Shown here: one piece after another, positions 23,934 to 32,968 of the stretch
How positions within the stretch are numbered: position 1 is the stretch's first letter
Layout of the letters: each line of letters starts with the position of its first letter
Assembly (NCBI RefSeq): GCF_015476655.1
Contig: NZ_JABFHF010000020.1
Location: 38,784 to 102,783 of the forward strand
Origin: Aquiflexum lacus
GTDB taxonomy: Bacteria; Bacteroidota; Bacteroidia; Cytophagales; Cyclobacteriaceae
DNA: 64,000 nt
Direction: 5' to 3'
Made by a program: the position numbers and the translations under genes
The notes under the pieces: generated by a model
Told to the model about the DNA's origin: nothing
The model's input: only the letters and a program-made list of their open reading frames with translations
The model's database searches: none

Positions 23934-25661
23934 TTACATCAATTGCGATTCACCCATCTGTAACAACAGTTGAAAAGCTGGTTTAAGTCTATTTAAAACA
24001 ACTGTGGCATTGGACTCATCGTTTGGATTTGCCATATATGTCAGCCAGGCTCCTGTCCAATAGTAATCCTGTTCCTGCCCATTCAGTAAAATGTTTTTTG
24101 CCATTTCAATTTGTTGTGGACTCAAAGCTGGCCCAAGATTCAAAAGAACAAATTCAGATATGAGGGAATTGGGATCCTCAGGATTTTCAAATCCTTTGAC
24201 ATATTCCAGCAAGTCTGCGGCAACATTTACCGAATTTGATATCCAATAGCCCCAAAATATCATGGAATCCGAGGCGAGGGCTCTTTTGGTGATAGAGTCA
24301 GTATTGATCCATATTTTATCATAATTAGGAGCCTGATAGTAGGGTGGCCAACCGGCTACATTTGGTGGATCGCCAACTTCCTGACCGATACCTCCCATGT
24401 TCCAAAGAATAGCAGCATAAAAATCTTTTTCGCCTAGTGGATTTTGGGCCGCAGGCATATCGAAATTTCTCCAAAGACCCAAAATAAAATCCATCGGACT
24501 TTTGATCATGGAACCCATGATTTCGGCATGAAAGAAATGGGCAGAACTCAATAGCGCTTTCAGGGCAGGCCGGATATTGTAATTATTTCCTTTGATGATG
24601 GCAGCCAATGGCGTAATCACATTTGTTTCCGCGAGATCGGATATCTCAGCCGCTACAAAAAAGGTGTAGAGTTTTCTGGCGATAAATTTGGATGATTCAT
24701 TCGTAGCAAAGATCATTTCCAATAACTCGTCCAACTCCCCTGCTCCAGCTTCTCCTTCTTTTCCTTCAATGACTTTATTACCATAGAAAGCTGAAAACGT
24801 CTTATTCCCTGTATGATGCATTTCAGGGTTAAAATATGAAATTGGAGGTCCCTCTGAATGAATACTTTCCCAATTGACCGTCCATCCTGTCAATACTCTG
24901 GCTGCAGCACGAACATCCTCCTCCTGATATCCTGCATCTTTTCCTTTTCCGATGCAAAACAATTCCTGTATTTCCCTAGCATAATTTTCATCAGGGTTTT
25001 CTTTGTTGTTGAATGCACCACTTAAAAAAACCAACATTGCCGGATCCATGGTCAGGTCCTTGATCAGTTCCTTAAAATTGCCGAAGACATGTCGATTGAG
25101 CATTTGTATATAACCATAGCAGGATTTGGCTATAAAAACATCCCACAATTTGATGGGTAAAAAATTCCACCAAAATAACAGCATCTTTTCCTGTATACCT
25201 GAGTTAGGACTAATTATCCTACCGATTAGCCAAGTTTTCAACGCAATAATCCGATCTCCTTCAAAATCCTCATCGAATGCGGCATTAACAAATGAAGCTC
25301 CTAGGGGTACATTTAGGTCAATTTTACCTTCACTTGGCTTATTATAGTTGTTGATAGGCTCAGGGTAATCCAATGAAACCACCAGGATTTCATCCAAAAT
25401 AGCTGACAAGGATTTGTTTCTGAAAGTTTTGATTTCTTTCATGGTAGTCCCAAACCTTGTCCTTTTCAAAAGGTGAGCAAGATGTTGGTCAGTCAACGTA
25501 CCCGAAAAAGGTTCAATGCCCTCCCCTATTTCATGGATTCTGGCATTAACTGCGAAATTTTGGCTTTTACCGAATTCTTGGCTTTTTGCAAAGTCAGGAG
25601 GAAAAACTTCCCTGTAAAGGGGCTCTAGGTGCCTATACTGCCCAGGTCTGATTGGAAACAT
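23934..25661 (-). CDS. DUF1800 family protein
   Basis: A 575-residue protein of the DUF1800 family, almost always encoded next to DUF1501 as here. Family landmarks are HLLKRTRFGTTMKEI (about 64-78), MLLFWWNFLPIKLWDVFIAK (about 152-171), NYAREIQELFCIGKGKDAGY, VRAAARVLTGW and NVAGWPPYYQAPNYDK. No signal peptide is visible: MFPIRPGQYRHLEPLYREVF is polar, and the frame has a stop about ten codons upstream. So it appears leaderless even though its partner is an exported T9SS cargo. Either it stays inside, it uses an unrecognised route, or the true start is degraded. Its function is unknown. Confidence 0.9.
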   Translation of the reverse strand: MFPIRPGQYRHLEPLYREVFPPDFAKSQEFGKSQNFAVNARIHEIGEGIEPFSGTLTDQHLAHLLKRTRFGTTMKEIKTFRNKSLSAILDEILVVSLDYPEPINNYNKPSEGKIDLNVPLGASFVNAAFDEDFEGDRIIALKTWLIGRIISPNSGIQEKMLLFWWNFLPIKLWDVFIAKSCYGYIQMLNRHVFGNFKELIKDLTMDPAMLVFLSGAFNNKENPDENYAREIQELFCIGKGKDAGYQEEDVRAAARVLTGWTVNWESIHSEGPPISYFNPEMHHTGNKTFSAFYGNKVIEGKEGEAGAGELDELLEMIFATNESSKFIARKLYTFFVAAEISDLAETNVITPLAAIIKGNNYNIRPALKALLSSAHFFHAEIMGSMIKSPMDFILGLWRNFDMPAAQNPLGEKDFYAAILWNMGGIGQEVGDPPNVAGWPPYYQAPNYDKIWINTDSITKRALASDSMIFWGYWISNSVNVAADLLEYVKGFENPEDPNSLISEFVLLNLGPALSPQQIEMAKNILLNGQEQDYYWTGAWLTYMANPNDESNATVVLNRLKPAFQLLLQMGESQLM

Positions 25662-26063
25662 GTATCGATAATTTAAAAAGAAATTTTGTTAAACAGTTTC
25701 AATTCAAATTCAATAGATTAATCTACTCGAATTTGATAACGCTCTGTACTTCAATATATTCCTCTATCATTTTTTTTGATAGAAGGAACATGCAATAGGT
25801 GAATTCTGCTTTTGTTAGATTTTGGGTGATATAACAAATGTTCGGAAAAGATAAAAATTTATCCCAACAGTACAAAAATATTTTTTAAAGTAATTTTTTG
25901 TTAAAAGTTATATGTTTTTGATGTTAAAAATTTTGTTTTTCACATCAAAAAATTAACATACGAATCGATCCCACATACCAAAAGATTGGAAAAGATGTTT
26001 GATCAAGGATTTTTGTCATTCCAACACTGCTTCTTATATTTCAAGGAAAATTCATCCCAAAAA
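25662..26063. other. AT-rich intergenic region between divergent genes
   Basis: Promoter region for the DUF1800-DUF1501 operon (minus) and the BASS transporter gene (plus). It is very AT-rich with several TTTTTTG runs. No gene, hairpin with T-run, or repeat was recognised. A TTG at 25986 and an ATG at 25995 are in frame with the transporter but are unlikely starts. Confidence 0.45.
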
Positions 26064-26990
26064 ATGCAAGAAGCACTCGATACCAGTAAACTTAATTTCA
26101 ATCAAGATTCACTTTTATTGCTGAATCTATCTTTGGCGATCATTATGTTTGGGGTGGCTCTAGACCTTAAATCAACGGACTTCAGGTACATTTTTCAAAA
26201 CCCCAAATCCTTTGGATTAGGAATACTTTCCCAATTCTTTTTTCTCCCCTTATTGACACTGATCTTGGTCAATATTATTAATCCACCTCCATCTGTAGCT
26301 TTGGGCATGTTTTTGGTAGCTGCTTGCCCCGGGGGAAATGTATCAAATTTCATGACCCATTTGGCAAAGGGGAACACAGCTTTATCAGTGTCACTTACCG
26401 CCTTTTCAACAGCCTTCTCCATATTTTTGACACCTTTCAATTTCGCGCTATGGGCGGGGTTTTATGGTCCTTCGGCTAATTTGCTTAAAGAAATTTCCCT
26501 TTCCTATTTTGAAGTTTTCCAGACCGTTGCCTTGATTTTGGGATTACCCTTGATGATCGGGATGTATATTAACAGCAGGTATCCCATTTGGGCATCAAAA
26601 GCCACTAGCATATTGAAACCGCTCAGTATTTTAATTTTTGCAGGATTTGTAATTATAGCATTCATAGGGAATTATGACTTATTCCTGAAATTTATTGGAC
26701 TCATATTCCTATGGGTCTTGGCCCACAACTTTGTAGCATTGTTCTCTGGTTTTTCATTGGCCAAAATCGGAGGTTTAAATCTAGCTGATACCAAAACCTT
26801 GACCATTGAAACAGGCATCCAAAACTCAGGGCTGGCTTTGGTTCTTATATTTACCTATTTTGAAGGATTGGGCGGAATGGCCATCATTGCTGCGTGGTGG
26901 GGCATTTGGCATATTATCTCGGGTATGACCATTTCCTCCATCTGGATGCGTTTTTCCAGTTCTGAAATACCATCTTTTAGCGAAAAATAG
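26064..26990 (+). CDS. Bile acid:sodium symporter (BASS) family transporter
   Basis: An inner-membrane protein of 308 residues with about nine to ten membrane helices. The BASS/SBF signature is PGGNVSNFMTHLAKGNTALS (about 82-101) with the following VSLTAFST, and the later ETGIQNSGLALVLIF (about 250-264) matches the second sodium-site motif. BASS proteins take up organic anions with sodium; the substrate is not predictable. I chose the ATG at 26064 because MQEALDTSKLNFNQDSLLLL leads straight into the first helix as in relatives. In-frame codons upstream (TTG 25986, ATG 25995) would add a tail without similarity. The acyltransferase gene follows after 7 bases, so they form an operon. Confidence 0.88.
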   Translation: MQEALDTSKLNFNQDSLLLLNLSLAIIMFGVALDLKSTDFRYIFQNPKSFGLGILSQFFFLPLLTLILVNIINPPPSVALGMFLVAACPGGNVSNFMTHLAKGNTALSVSLTAFSTAFSIFLTPFNFALWAGFYGPSANLLKEISLSYFEVFQTVALILGLPLMIGMYINSRYPIWASKATSILKPLSILIFAGFVIIAFIGNYDLFLKFIGLIFLWVLAHNFVALFSGFSLAKIGGLNLADTKTLTIETGIQNSGLALVLIFTYFEGLGGMAIIAAWWGIWHIISGMTISSIWMRFSSSEIPSFSEK

Positions 26991-26997
26991 ACACTCA

Positions 26998-28005
26998 ATG
27001 CAAGATCTTTTCAATTATTTCCTTAGACTAAAAGTCAAAATTGCGCTTCATTTCTATTTCTTTAAAATCAATGTTACAGGGAAGGATTATATTCCAAAAG
27101 GAAAGGCAGTTCTTGTCGTTTCTAATCATCAGAATGCTTTGATTGATCCAATACTGATTGCGACCCATACGCGGCTTAATCCATACTTTTTAACAAGGGC
27201 CTCTGTTTTTAAGAAATCCATAATTGCCAAAATGCTGGATTTTATCCGTATGATTCCGATCTATCGAGTAAGAGATGGAATAAACAACATGGAGAAAAAT
27301 AAGGAGACCTTTGATAAAAGCACTCATGTACTATTGAACAAAGGTGCCATGGTGATTTTTGGAGAAGGTAATCATAGTATCCATAGAAACCTCAGACCAT
27401 TGAGAAAAGGCTTCGCAAGGATTGCCTATCAAGCCCTCGAAAAAGACCCTGATCTTGAATTGGTTATATTACCAGTAGGAATCAATTACAGCAATCATCA
27501 AAAATCAGGCAGTAAAGTCCATATCATTTTTGGGCCAACAATTGACCCAAAAAACCATTATCCAAATTTTGATAGCCTTATCAAGGATACTCAACAAAGT
27601 TTGAAGCCGTTGGTAAGTCACATTCCCGAAGAAGGCTATCATGAAAAGTTAGAAGAGTTGGTGGAAAATCGGATTGACCTCACTGCTCCTGAAAAAGTTG
27701 CCAACTTTTTTAACAACAGCGAGAATAAAAAGTCAAAGAAATTCAGTTCCCCGCCCTATTTTACCAATAAAGTCATGAAGTTATTCCACTTTCCGGTTTT
27801 TTTGAATTGGTTGTTTGTAGCCCCTAAAGTCAAAGATCCTGCATTTACGGCAACATTTAAATTTGTGATCGGGTTGGTAACTGTGCCTTTATGGTACATC
27901 TTCTTGTTGTTGGGGCAGCCGATACATGGACAGGCCTCATGGGCTTTATCTTTTACATTTTTAGGATTTATATTTCTTTTGGCCAACCGAAGCGGACAAG
28001 CCTAA
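26998..28005 (+). CDS. 1-acylglycerol-phosphate acyltransferase-like protein (PlsC family)
   Basis: A 335-residue membrane-associated acyltransferase. The catalytic block is SNHQNALID (His44, Asp50) and the second block FGEGNHSIHRNLRPLRKGFA (about 120-139); both are hallmarks of the PlsC superfamily. The His and Asp are five residues apart rather than the usual four, a variant also seen in the glycerol acyltransferase at 43.8 kb. Two hydrophobic segments near the C-terminus (about 280-330) suggest membrane anchoring. It probably transfers an acyl chain to a lysophospholipid or glycerol-phosphate. It is the second gene of an operon with the BASS transporter, which gives no clear metabolic link. 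Confidence 0.86.
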   Translation: MQDLFNYFLRLKVKIALHFYFFKINVTGKDYIPKGKAVLVVSNHQNALIDPILIATHTRLNPYFLTRASVFKKSIIAKMLDFIRMIPIYRVRDGINNMEKNKETFDKSTHVLLNKGAMVIFGEGNHSIHRNLRPLRKGFARIAYQALEKDPDLELVILPVGINYSNHQKSGSKVHIIFGPTIDPKNHYPNFDSLIKDTQQSLKPLVSHIPEEGYHEKLEELVENRIDLTAPEKVANFFNNSENKKSKKFSSPPYFTNKVMKLFHFPVFLNWLFVAPKVKDPAFTATFKFVIGLVTVPLWYIFLLLGQPIHGQASWALSFTFLGFIFLLANRSGQA

Positions 28006-28107
28006 ATTTGAATTTGGGAAATAACTGCGAAAAATGGCGTTAAGGTAATTGGCACTCCGCGAACCCTGCAGAAGATCGAAAAAACCGGCACTGAGTGCAA
28101 TTATTAG

Positions 28108-28115
28108 TATATTTG
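28108..28115 (+). promoter_or_regulatory. Candidate -7 box upstream of hpd
   Basis: TATATTTG is an exact match to the Bacteroidota -7 consensus TAnnTTTG, about 36 bases before the hpd ATG. No TTTG -33 element was found at the right distance, so this is a partial match. Confidence 0.35.
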
Positions 28116-28150
28116 GAACTGAAAGAATTAAACCCAAAAATAATTTTACT

Positions 28151-29245
28151 ATGGAACAGGATTTTCTTCCTATAAACGGGACGGATTATATTGAATTGTA
28201 CGTTGGCAATGCCAAACAATCCGCTTTATTTTATCAATATGCCTTTGGTTATGAACTCATCGCCTATGCAGGTCCAGAAACAGGAATCCGAGATAAAGCA
28301 TCTTATGTGCTAAAACAAGACAAAATCAGATTGGTGCTGACTACGCCATTATTGGAAGACCATCCGATTGCTGATCATATCAAAAAACATGGTGATGGAG
28401 TGAAAGTCTTGGCCCTTTGGGTAGATGATGCAGCACAGTCTTTTATTGAAACAGTCACCCGGGGTGCTGTCCCCTACGAGGAACCAAAAGTATCCTCCGA
28501 TGAATTTGGAGAAGTGGTCACTGCATCCATCAGAACTTATGGTGAAACGGTCCATACTTTTGTAGAAAGAAAAAATTATAAAGGTATTTTCCTTCCGGGA
28601 TATAAACCTAGGAAAAGCGAGTATAGACCTGTTCCTATAGGTTTGAAATATATTGACCATTGTGTGGGAAATGTAGGTTGGGGAGAAATGAATAAATGGG
28701 TGGACTTTTATGAAAATGTGATGGGATTCAAACTTTTGATCACATTTGACGACAAAGACATATCGACCGAATATTCCGCATTGATGTCCAAAGTGGTTTC
28801 AAATGGAAATGGTTATATCAAGTTTCCAATCAATGAACCTGCAGAAGGGAAAAAGAAATCACAGATAGAAGAATACCTTGATTTTTACAAGGGTCCCGGT
28901 GTTCAGCATATGGCCATTGCGACTGATGACATCGTGCATACCGTATCAGAATTAAGGAAAAGAGGTGTTGAATTTTTGGAAGTTCCTTCCTCCTACTATG
29001 ATGACCTCTTGGACCGTGTGGGTAAGATAGATGAAGACTTACAGCCACTCAAAGATATGAATATCCTAGTGGACAGAGATGACGAAGGTTATCTTTTACA
29101 GATTTTCACAAAACCGGTTCAGGACCGCCCTACTCTTTTTTATGAAATCATTCAGAGAAAAGGTGCCCGTTCCTTTGGAAAAGGGAATTTTAAAGCGCTG
29201 TTTGAAGCAATCGAAAGGGAACAGGAGTTGAGAGGAAATCTATAA
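28151..29245 (+). CDS. hpd: 4-Hydroxyphenylpyruvate dioxygenase
   Basis: A 364-residue Fe(II) dioxygenase converting 4-hydroxyphenylpyruvate to homogentisate in tyrosine breakdown. The two-domain vicinal-oxygen-chelate layout is intact. Iron ligands are visible as the His of YIDHCVGNV (about 173-181), the His of GVQHMAIATDD (about 255-265) and the Glu of LFYEIIQRKGARSFGKGNFK (about 329-348). The C-terminal gating helix (LFEAIEREQELRGNL) is also present. I chose the ATG at 28151 because MEQDFLPINGTDYIELYVGN is the conserved start; 34 residues could be added upstream in frame but look random. The next pathway step, homogentisate dioxygenase, is not adjacent, although in many Bacteroidota it is close. 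Confidence 0.95.
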   Translation: MEQDFLPINGTDYIELYVGNAKQSALFYQYAFGYELIAYAGPETGIRDKASYVLKQDKIRLVLTTPLLEDHPIADHIKKHGDGVKVLALWVDDAAQSFIETVTRGAVPYEEPKVSSDEFGEVVTASIRTYGETVHTFVERKNYKGIFLPGYKPRKSEYRPVPIGLKYIDHCVGNVGWGEMNKWVDFYENVMGFKLLITFDDKDISTEYSALMSKVVSNGNGYIKFPINEPAEGKKKSQIEEYLDFYKGPGVQHMAIATDDIVHTVSELRKRGVEFLEVPSSYYDDLLDRVGKIDEDLQPLKDMNILVDRDDEGYLLQIFTKPVQDRPTLFYEIIQRKGARSFGKGNFKALFEAIEREQELRGNL

Positions 29246-29282
29246 TCAAATTTTATTAATCTTATTGGCCTCTTATTATGGC

Positions 29283-29290
29283 TATTTTTG
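29283..29290 (+). promoter_or_regulatory. Candidate -7 box upstream of the phosphohexomutase gene
   Basis: TATTTTTG fits TAnnTTTG, 42 bases before the ATG at 29333. No convincing -33 box was seen. Confidence 0.3.
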
Positions 29291-29332
29291 TTGAATTATC
29301 TATCTTAGAAAATCATTAAAACTTTTTCCAAA

Positions 29333-31066
29333 ATGACAACAATAGAACCATTAATTGCCGCCAAAGCTGAAAGCTGGCTGAACAGTAATATTGATGAACA
29401 GAGTAAAGCAGAGATACGTGCTCTCTTGGATTCGCCGGACAAAACTGAATTAATAGATTCCTTTTACAGGGATTTGGAATTCGGGACAGGAGGATTAAGG
29501 GGAATCATGGGTGTTGGCTCTAACAGGTTGAATGTGTATACCGTCGCAATGGCTACCCAAGGCCTTGCCAATTATCTCCTGAAGTGCTTTCCCAATGAAG
29601 AAATCAAGGTAGCCATCACACATGATTGCCGGATCAATAATACTTTATTTGCAGGTACCACTGCCAATGTCTTTACAGCAAACGGCATTAAAGTAAAATA
29701 CTTCAGAGAACTTCGACCCACTCCAATGCTATCCTTTGCCATCAGGCATTTTGGATGCAAAAGTGGCGTGATGGTAACTGCCTCACACAACCCCAAAGAG
29801 TACAACGGGTATAAAGCATATTGGGATGATGGTGGTCAGGTAGTCGCACCACATGATAAAAACATCATTGAAGAAGTGCAAAAAATCAATTCCATCGACG
29901 ATGTCAATTGGAACAAGAATGACAATTTGATTGAATATATAGAAGAGGATTTTGATTTGATTTATCTAAATCTTGTCAAAAAACTAAGTCTATCTCCGAA
30001 TGAAATAATGCTTCAAAGGGCAATGCCAATCGTGTTTTCCCCTATCCACGGTGCTTCCGGGAAGATGGTTCCCGCTTCTTTAAAAGTATTTGGATTTGAA
30101 AATATTCATGTAGTCAAAGAACAGGCAGAGCCCGATGGAACATTCCCAACGGTCATATATCCTAACCCTGAGGAGGCTGAGGCATTGAACATGTCTATTG
30201 AACTGGGCAAAAAGATCGGAGCTGAACTTGTTTTGGCCTGTGATCCGGATGGAGATCGTTATGCAGCTTGTATCCCTGACGGAAAAGGGGATTTTGAATT
30301 ACTGAACGGTAATCAAACGGGGGCATTGCTAACCTATTACCTCCTAAGTAAATGGAGGGAACATGGGAAACTGACCGGAGATCAGTTTATGGTAAATACC
30401 ATCGTTACTACAGAATTGATTGATGAAATCTGTAAGGGCTTTGAAGTAACCTGCTATTCAGTACTTACAGGATTTAAAAACATCGCTGAAATAATCAGGA
30501 ATCTTGAAGGAAAGAAAGAGTTTATAGGCGGTGGAGAAGAGAGTTATGGGTATTTGGTCGGGGATTTTGTGAGAGACAAAGACGGAAACTCTGCCTGTGC
30601 CATGGTTGCTGAAATTGTTGCTTACTACAAGACAAAAGGTAAATCCATTCAGGATGTACTTGCTGAAATCTATATGCAGTTTGGGTTTTACAAAGAATCT
30701 CTCATTTCTGTGACCAAAAAAGGAAAAGACGGAGCAGAACAAATCCAAAACCTCATGTCTGGTTTCAGAACCAACAAACCCACAGAAATGAACGGCATCA
30801 AAGTCGTAAAAATTGTCGATGTAAAGGAAAGTAAGATTTATGACCTGATCAATGGTACAGAATCCGAATTGAAAATGGATAAATCAAATGTGATCCAATT
30901 TTATTTAGAAGATGGCAGTAAAATTTCAGCCAGGCCATCAGGTACTGAACCAAAGATTAAGTATTATTTCTCTGTAAATGAAAAACTTCCGAACCGGGAG
31001 GCCTATCAAGCTGTGCAGGAATCTCTTGATGAGAAAATAGAAGGGTTAAAAAAATATTTTGCTTAA
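29333..31066 (+). CDS. Phospho-sugar mutase (phosphoglucomutase/phosphomannomutase)
   Basis: A 577-residue alpha-D-phosphohexomutase that moves phosphate between C1 and C6 of glucose or mannose. The active Ser is in TASHNPKEYNGYK (about 147-159), the magnesium site is CDPDGDRYA (about 302-310), the sugar loop is GGGEESYGYLVGDFVRDKDG (about 398-417), and the phosphate-binding loop is RPSGTEPKIK (about 534-543). N-terminal FGTGGLRGIMGVG also matches. Length is typical of the Bacteroidota/Firmicutes PgcA-like branch. It is a single gene with a strong bidirectional terminator. Whether glucose or mannose is preferred cannot be told. Confidence 0.95.
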   Translation: MTTIEPLIAAKAESWLNSNIDEQSKAEIRALLDSPDKTELIDSFYRDLEFGTGGLRGIMGVGSNRLNVYTVAMATQGLANYLLKCFPNEEIKVAITHDCRINNTLFAGTTANVFTANGIKVKYFRELRPTPMLSFAIRHFGCKSGVMVTASHNPKEYNGYKAYWDDGGQVVAPHDKNIIEEVQKINSIDDVNWNKNDNLIEYIEEDFDLIYLNLVKKLSLSPNEIMLQRAMPIVFSPIHGASGKMVPASLKVFGFENIHVVKEQAEPDGTFPTVIYPNPEEAEALNMSIELGKKIGAELVLACDPDGDRYAACIPDGKGDFELLNGNQTGALLTYYLLSKWREHGKLTGDQFMVNTIVTTELIDEICKGFEVTCYSVLTGFKNIAEIIRNLEGKKEFIGGGEESYGYLVGDFVRDKDGNSACAMVAEIVAYYKTKGKSIQDVLAEIYMQFGFYKESLISVTKKGKDGAEQIQNLMSGFRTNKPTEMNGIKVVKIVDVKESKIYDLINGTESELKMDKSNVIQFYLEDGSKISARPSGTEPKIKYYFSVNEKLPNREAYQAVQESLDEKIEGLKKYFA

Positions 31067-31082
31067 TGAATAGATGATTCCG

Positions 31083-31120
31083 ATAAAAAGCCCTCTCAGA
31101 TATTTGAGAGGGCTTTTTAT
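31083..31120. terminator. Strong terminator after the phosphohexomutase gene
   Basis: AAAAAGCCCTCTCA and TGAGAGGGCTTTTT form a 14-bp perfect stem around a 6-base loop, with A and T runs on both sides. It works in either direction and lies 16 bases after the mutase stop. Confidence 0.95.
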
Positions 31121-31223
31121 CTGAATCTTAAAATAATCTGATTTTTAACCTATTTTTGTGAGTCGGATTGTAACCCCTACAATCCATAAAACCGTTAAAA
31201 AATCAAAACCAACTCATTATAAA

Positions 31224-31793
31224 ATGAAAATTCCTAAAATCCTTCTCCTGTGCCTTTTTGTTGTCTTCGCATTTTCTTCCTGCGATAAAGAAGACCCAAG
31301 ACCCAACTATAATTATAAATTCAAAGTCAACGGTGTGGAAAAAGAATTTAGTGGCAGCAATGATGCCAACATAGTATTTATCGAAGATCCCAATTCAAGT
31401 AACCGATTTACGATTTTCACTTTTGTAACAGGAAATGACCCCAATAAAAATGCAATTATCATTTCATTGAGAACAAATGTCACTCCCGAATTTGGTGTCA
31501 ATTATGAAATGCAAAATCCGATTTTGGTGAATGATCAACCTGCACCGTCGCTTACCCTCATTTATTTAGATGAAAACGGTAAAGAATATGGAGCAGTATT
31601 GTTGCAAAGCCTAAATCCAGGTGCTATGGACAATGCTTCTTTGATGCTTACCGAACTTACTACAGAAGGTTCCTATGGAACTTTCGAGGCAGTTGCTTTT
31701 GATTTAAATCAAACAGGAGAACTAAGCCAAAGAACTCCGCTCAATATCACCGATGGTGAATTTTTTATGCCGAATGTGGTCTCCTTGAGATAA
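31224..31793 (+). CDS. Small lipoprotein of unknown function
   Basis: A 189-residue predicted lipoprotein. The ATG at 31224 gives MKIPKILLLCLFVVFAFSSC with the lipobox Cys at residue 20; a GTG 66 bases upstream is in frame but adds residues that do not fit a signal peptide. The mature part is beta-rich with an early NYKFKVNGVEKEFSGS stretch, a pattern common in Bacteroidota surface lipoproteins annotated as DUF-type beta-sandwich proteins. No binding motif is visible. It is a single gene between two strong terminators, so it is transcribed on its own; a -7-like box TATTTTTG lies at 31151-31158. Confidence 0.78.
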   Translation: MKIPKILLLCLFVVFAFSSCDKEDPRPNYNYKFKVNGVEKEFSGSNDANIVFIEDPNSSNRFTIFTFVTGNDPNKNAIIISLRTNVTPEFGVNYEMQNPILVNDQPAPSLTLIYLDENGKEYGAVLLQSLNPGAMDNASLMLTELTTEGSYGTFEAVAFDLNQTGELSQRTPLNITDGEFFMPNVVSLR

Positions 31794-31808
31794 ACCAAAA
31801 GTTCAGAT

Positions 31809-31840
31809 AAAAGCCGGGAATCCCCGGCTTTTTTATTTCA
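31809..31840. terminator. Terminator after the small lipoprotein gene
   Basis: GCCGGG and CCCGGC pair around AATC, flanked by AAA on the left and TTTTTT on the right. It begins about 16 bases after the lipoprotein stop codon. Confidence 0.88.
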
Positions 31841-31939
31841 AATAATTCTATTTTATGCATTTGATCAGACCTGTCAATTCAAGTCTGCTGTAACTGAAAT
31901 CAAATAATGTAAATTTGGGATCCTGTTTGATATTTTTTT

Positions 31940-32878
31940 TTAAACTCTTCCAACATGAACGATTGCATCCCCTGCGTTGACAACAGGATTGTTGTTCAAT
32001 CCTACAACATGACCGTTATTGGTAGCTTTCACAGGTACTTTTACCTGACCATAAGGGTCGGTGATTTTTGCAATGATCTGTCCTTTTTTGACTTCATCTC
32101 CCAATTTTACATTTGAAGAAAAAATTCCGGAAACCTTAGCCCTTACCCAAGAGCTTTCCTTGATCATAATCGTAGGTTTTGAGAGCACTTCACCGGGCAG
32201 CATATCCAAATAATTCAACATCCTTTTGGTACCCAAAATCGCTTCCTCTACTGCATAATCGTCCAATCTCATAGATTCACCTCCTTCATAGACCAGTATA
32301 TGCTTTCTTCTTTTATAAGCCTCTTTCCTAAATGATTTATCTATATGAGGTGAATTGAGAATAAAATGCGTTCCGAAAGCATTAGCCAACTCTAGTCCTC
32401 TTTTGTCTTTATAATCTACCCGGACCTGTGGAAAATTGGAAAGCATTCTCCCGCCTGTATGAAAATCTATCCCGTAATCAATTATCGGAATGATTTCATT
32501 TGAAAGAATAAAGGCAATCTGCGAAGCTAGTGAACCTTTTTTGCTTCCGGGGAAACTCCTATTGAGATCTCTTCCATCAGGAAATGTTCTCGAGCTACTC
32601 AAAAACCCATAGACATTCACCAAAGGCATAAATATAATAGTCCCTTTGGTTGGCACTATTATTTCTTCCTCAAGCATTTTTCTTACAGCCACTATTCCAT
32701 TGATTTCATCTCCATGAATTCCTCCGGAAATCAAAACCACAGGTCCGTCCTCCTTGGCCCTTTTGATGAAAACAGGTAAATCAATCAATGTATGTGTGGG
32801 AAGTCTTGCGATCGCAATATCTATATTCAATGATTGACCGGGTCTGATCCGGATACCATTTATGACCATTTCTTTCAT
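31940..32878 (-). CDS. Succinylglutamate desuccinylase/aspartoacylase-family zinc hydrolase
   Basis: A 312-residue cytoplasmic M14-type metal hydrolase. Zinc ligands are seen in SGGIHGDEINGI (about 51-62, His/Glu pair) and in IDYGIDFHTGG (about 136-146). The conserved RDLNRSFPG (about 102-110) binds the substrate carboxylate in aspartoacylases. The C-terminal third (about 230-312) is a barrel-sandwich domain with KVSGIFSSNVKLGDEVKKGQ, resembling a biotinyl/lipoyl-like fold common in this subfamily. It would hydrolyse an N-acyl amino acid or small amide; no pathway partners are adjacent. It is divergent from murB, whose start is about 90 bases away. Confidence 0.88.
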   Translation of the reverse strand: MKEMVINGIRIRPGQSLNIDIAIARLPTHTLIDLPVFIKRAKEDGPVVLISGGIHGDEINGIVAVRKMLEEEIIVPTKGTIIFMPLVNVYGFLSSSRTFPDGRDLNRSFPGSKKGSLASQIAFILSNEIIPIIDYGIDFHTGGRMLSNFPQVRVDYKDKRGLELANAFGTHFILNSPHIDKSFRKEAYKRRKHILVYEGGESMRLDDYAVEEAILGTKRMLNYLDMLPGEVLSKPTIMIKESSWVRAKVSGIFSSNVKLGDEVKKGQIIAKITDPYGQVKVPVKATNNGHVVGLNNNPVVNAGDAIVHVGRV

Positions 32879-32968
32879 AATAATCTTACTTTGTAAATAT
32901 GGGTATTAAGATGTTAAGCTTTCAATTTGGCCAAATTCTTCCTTAATTCGCAAGTACAATTTCGCAGC

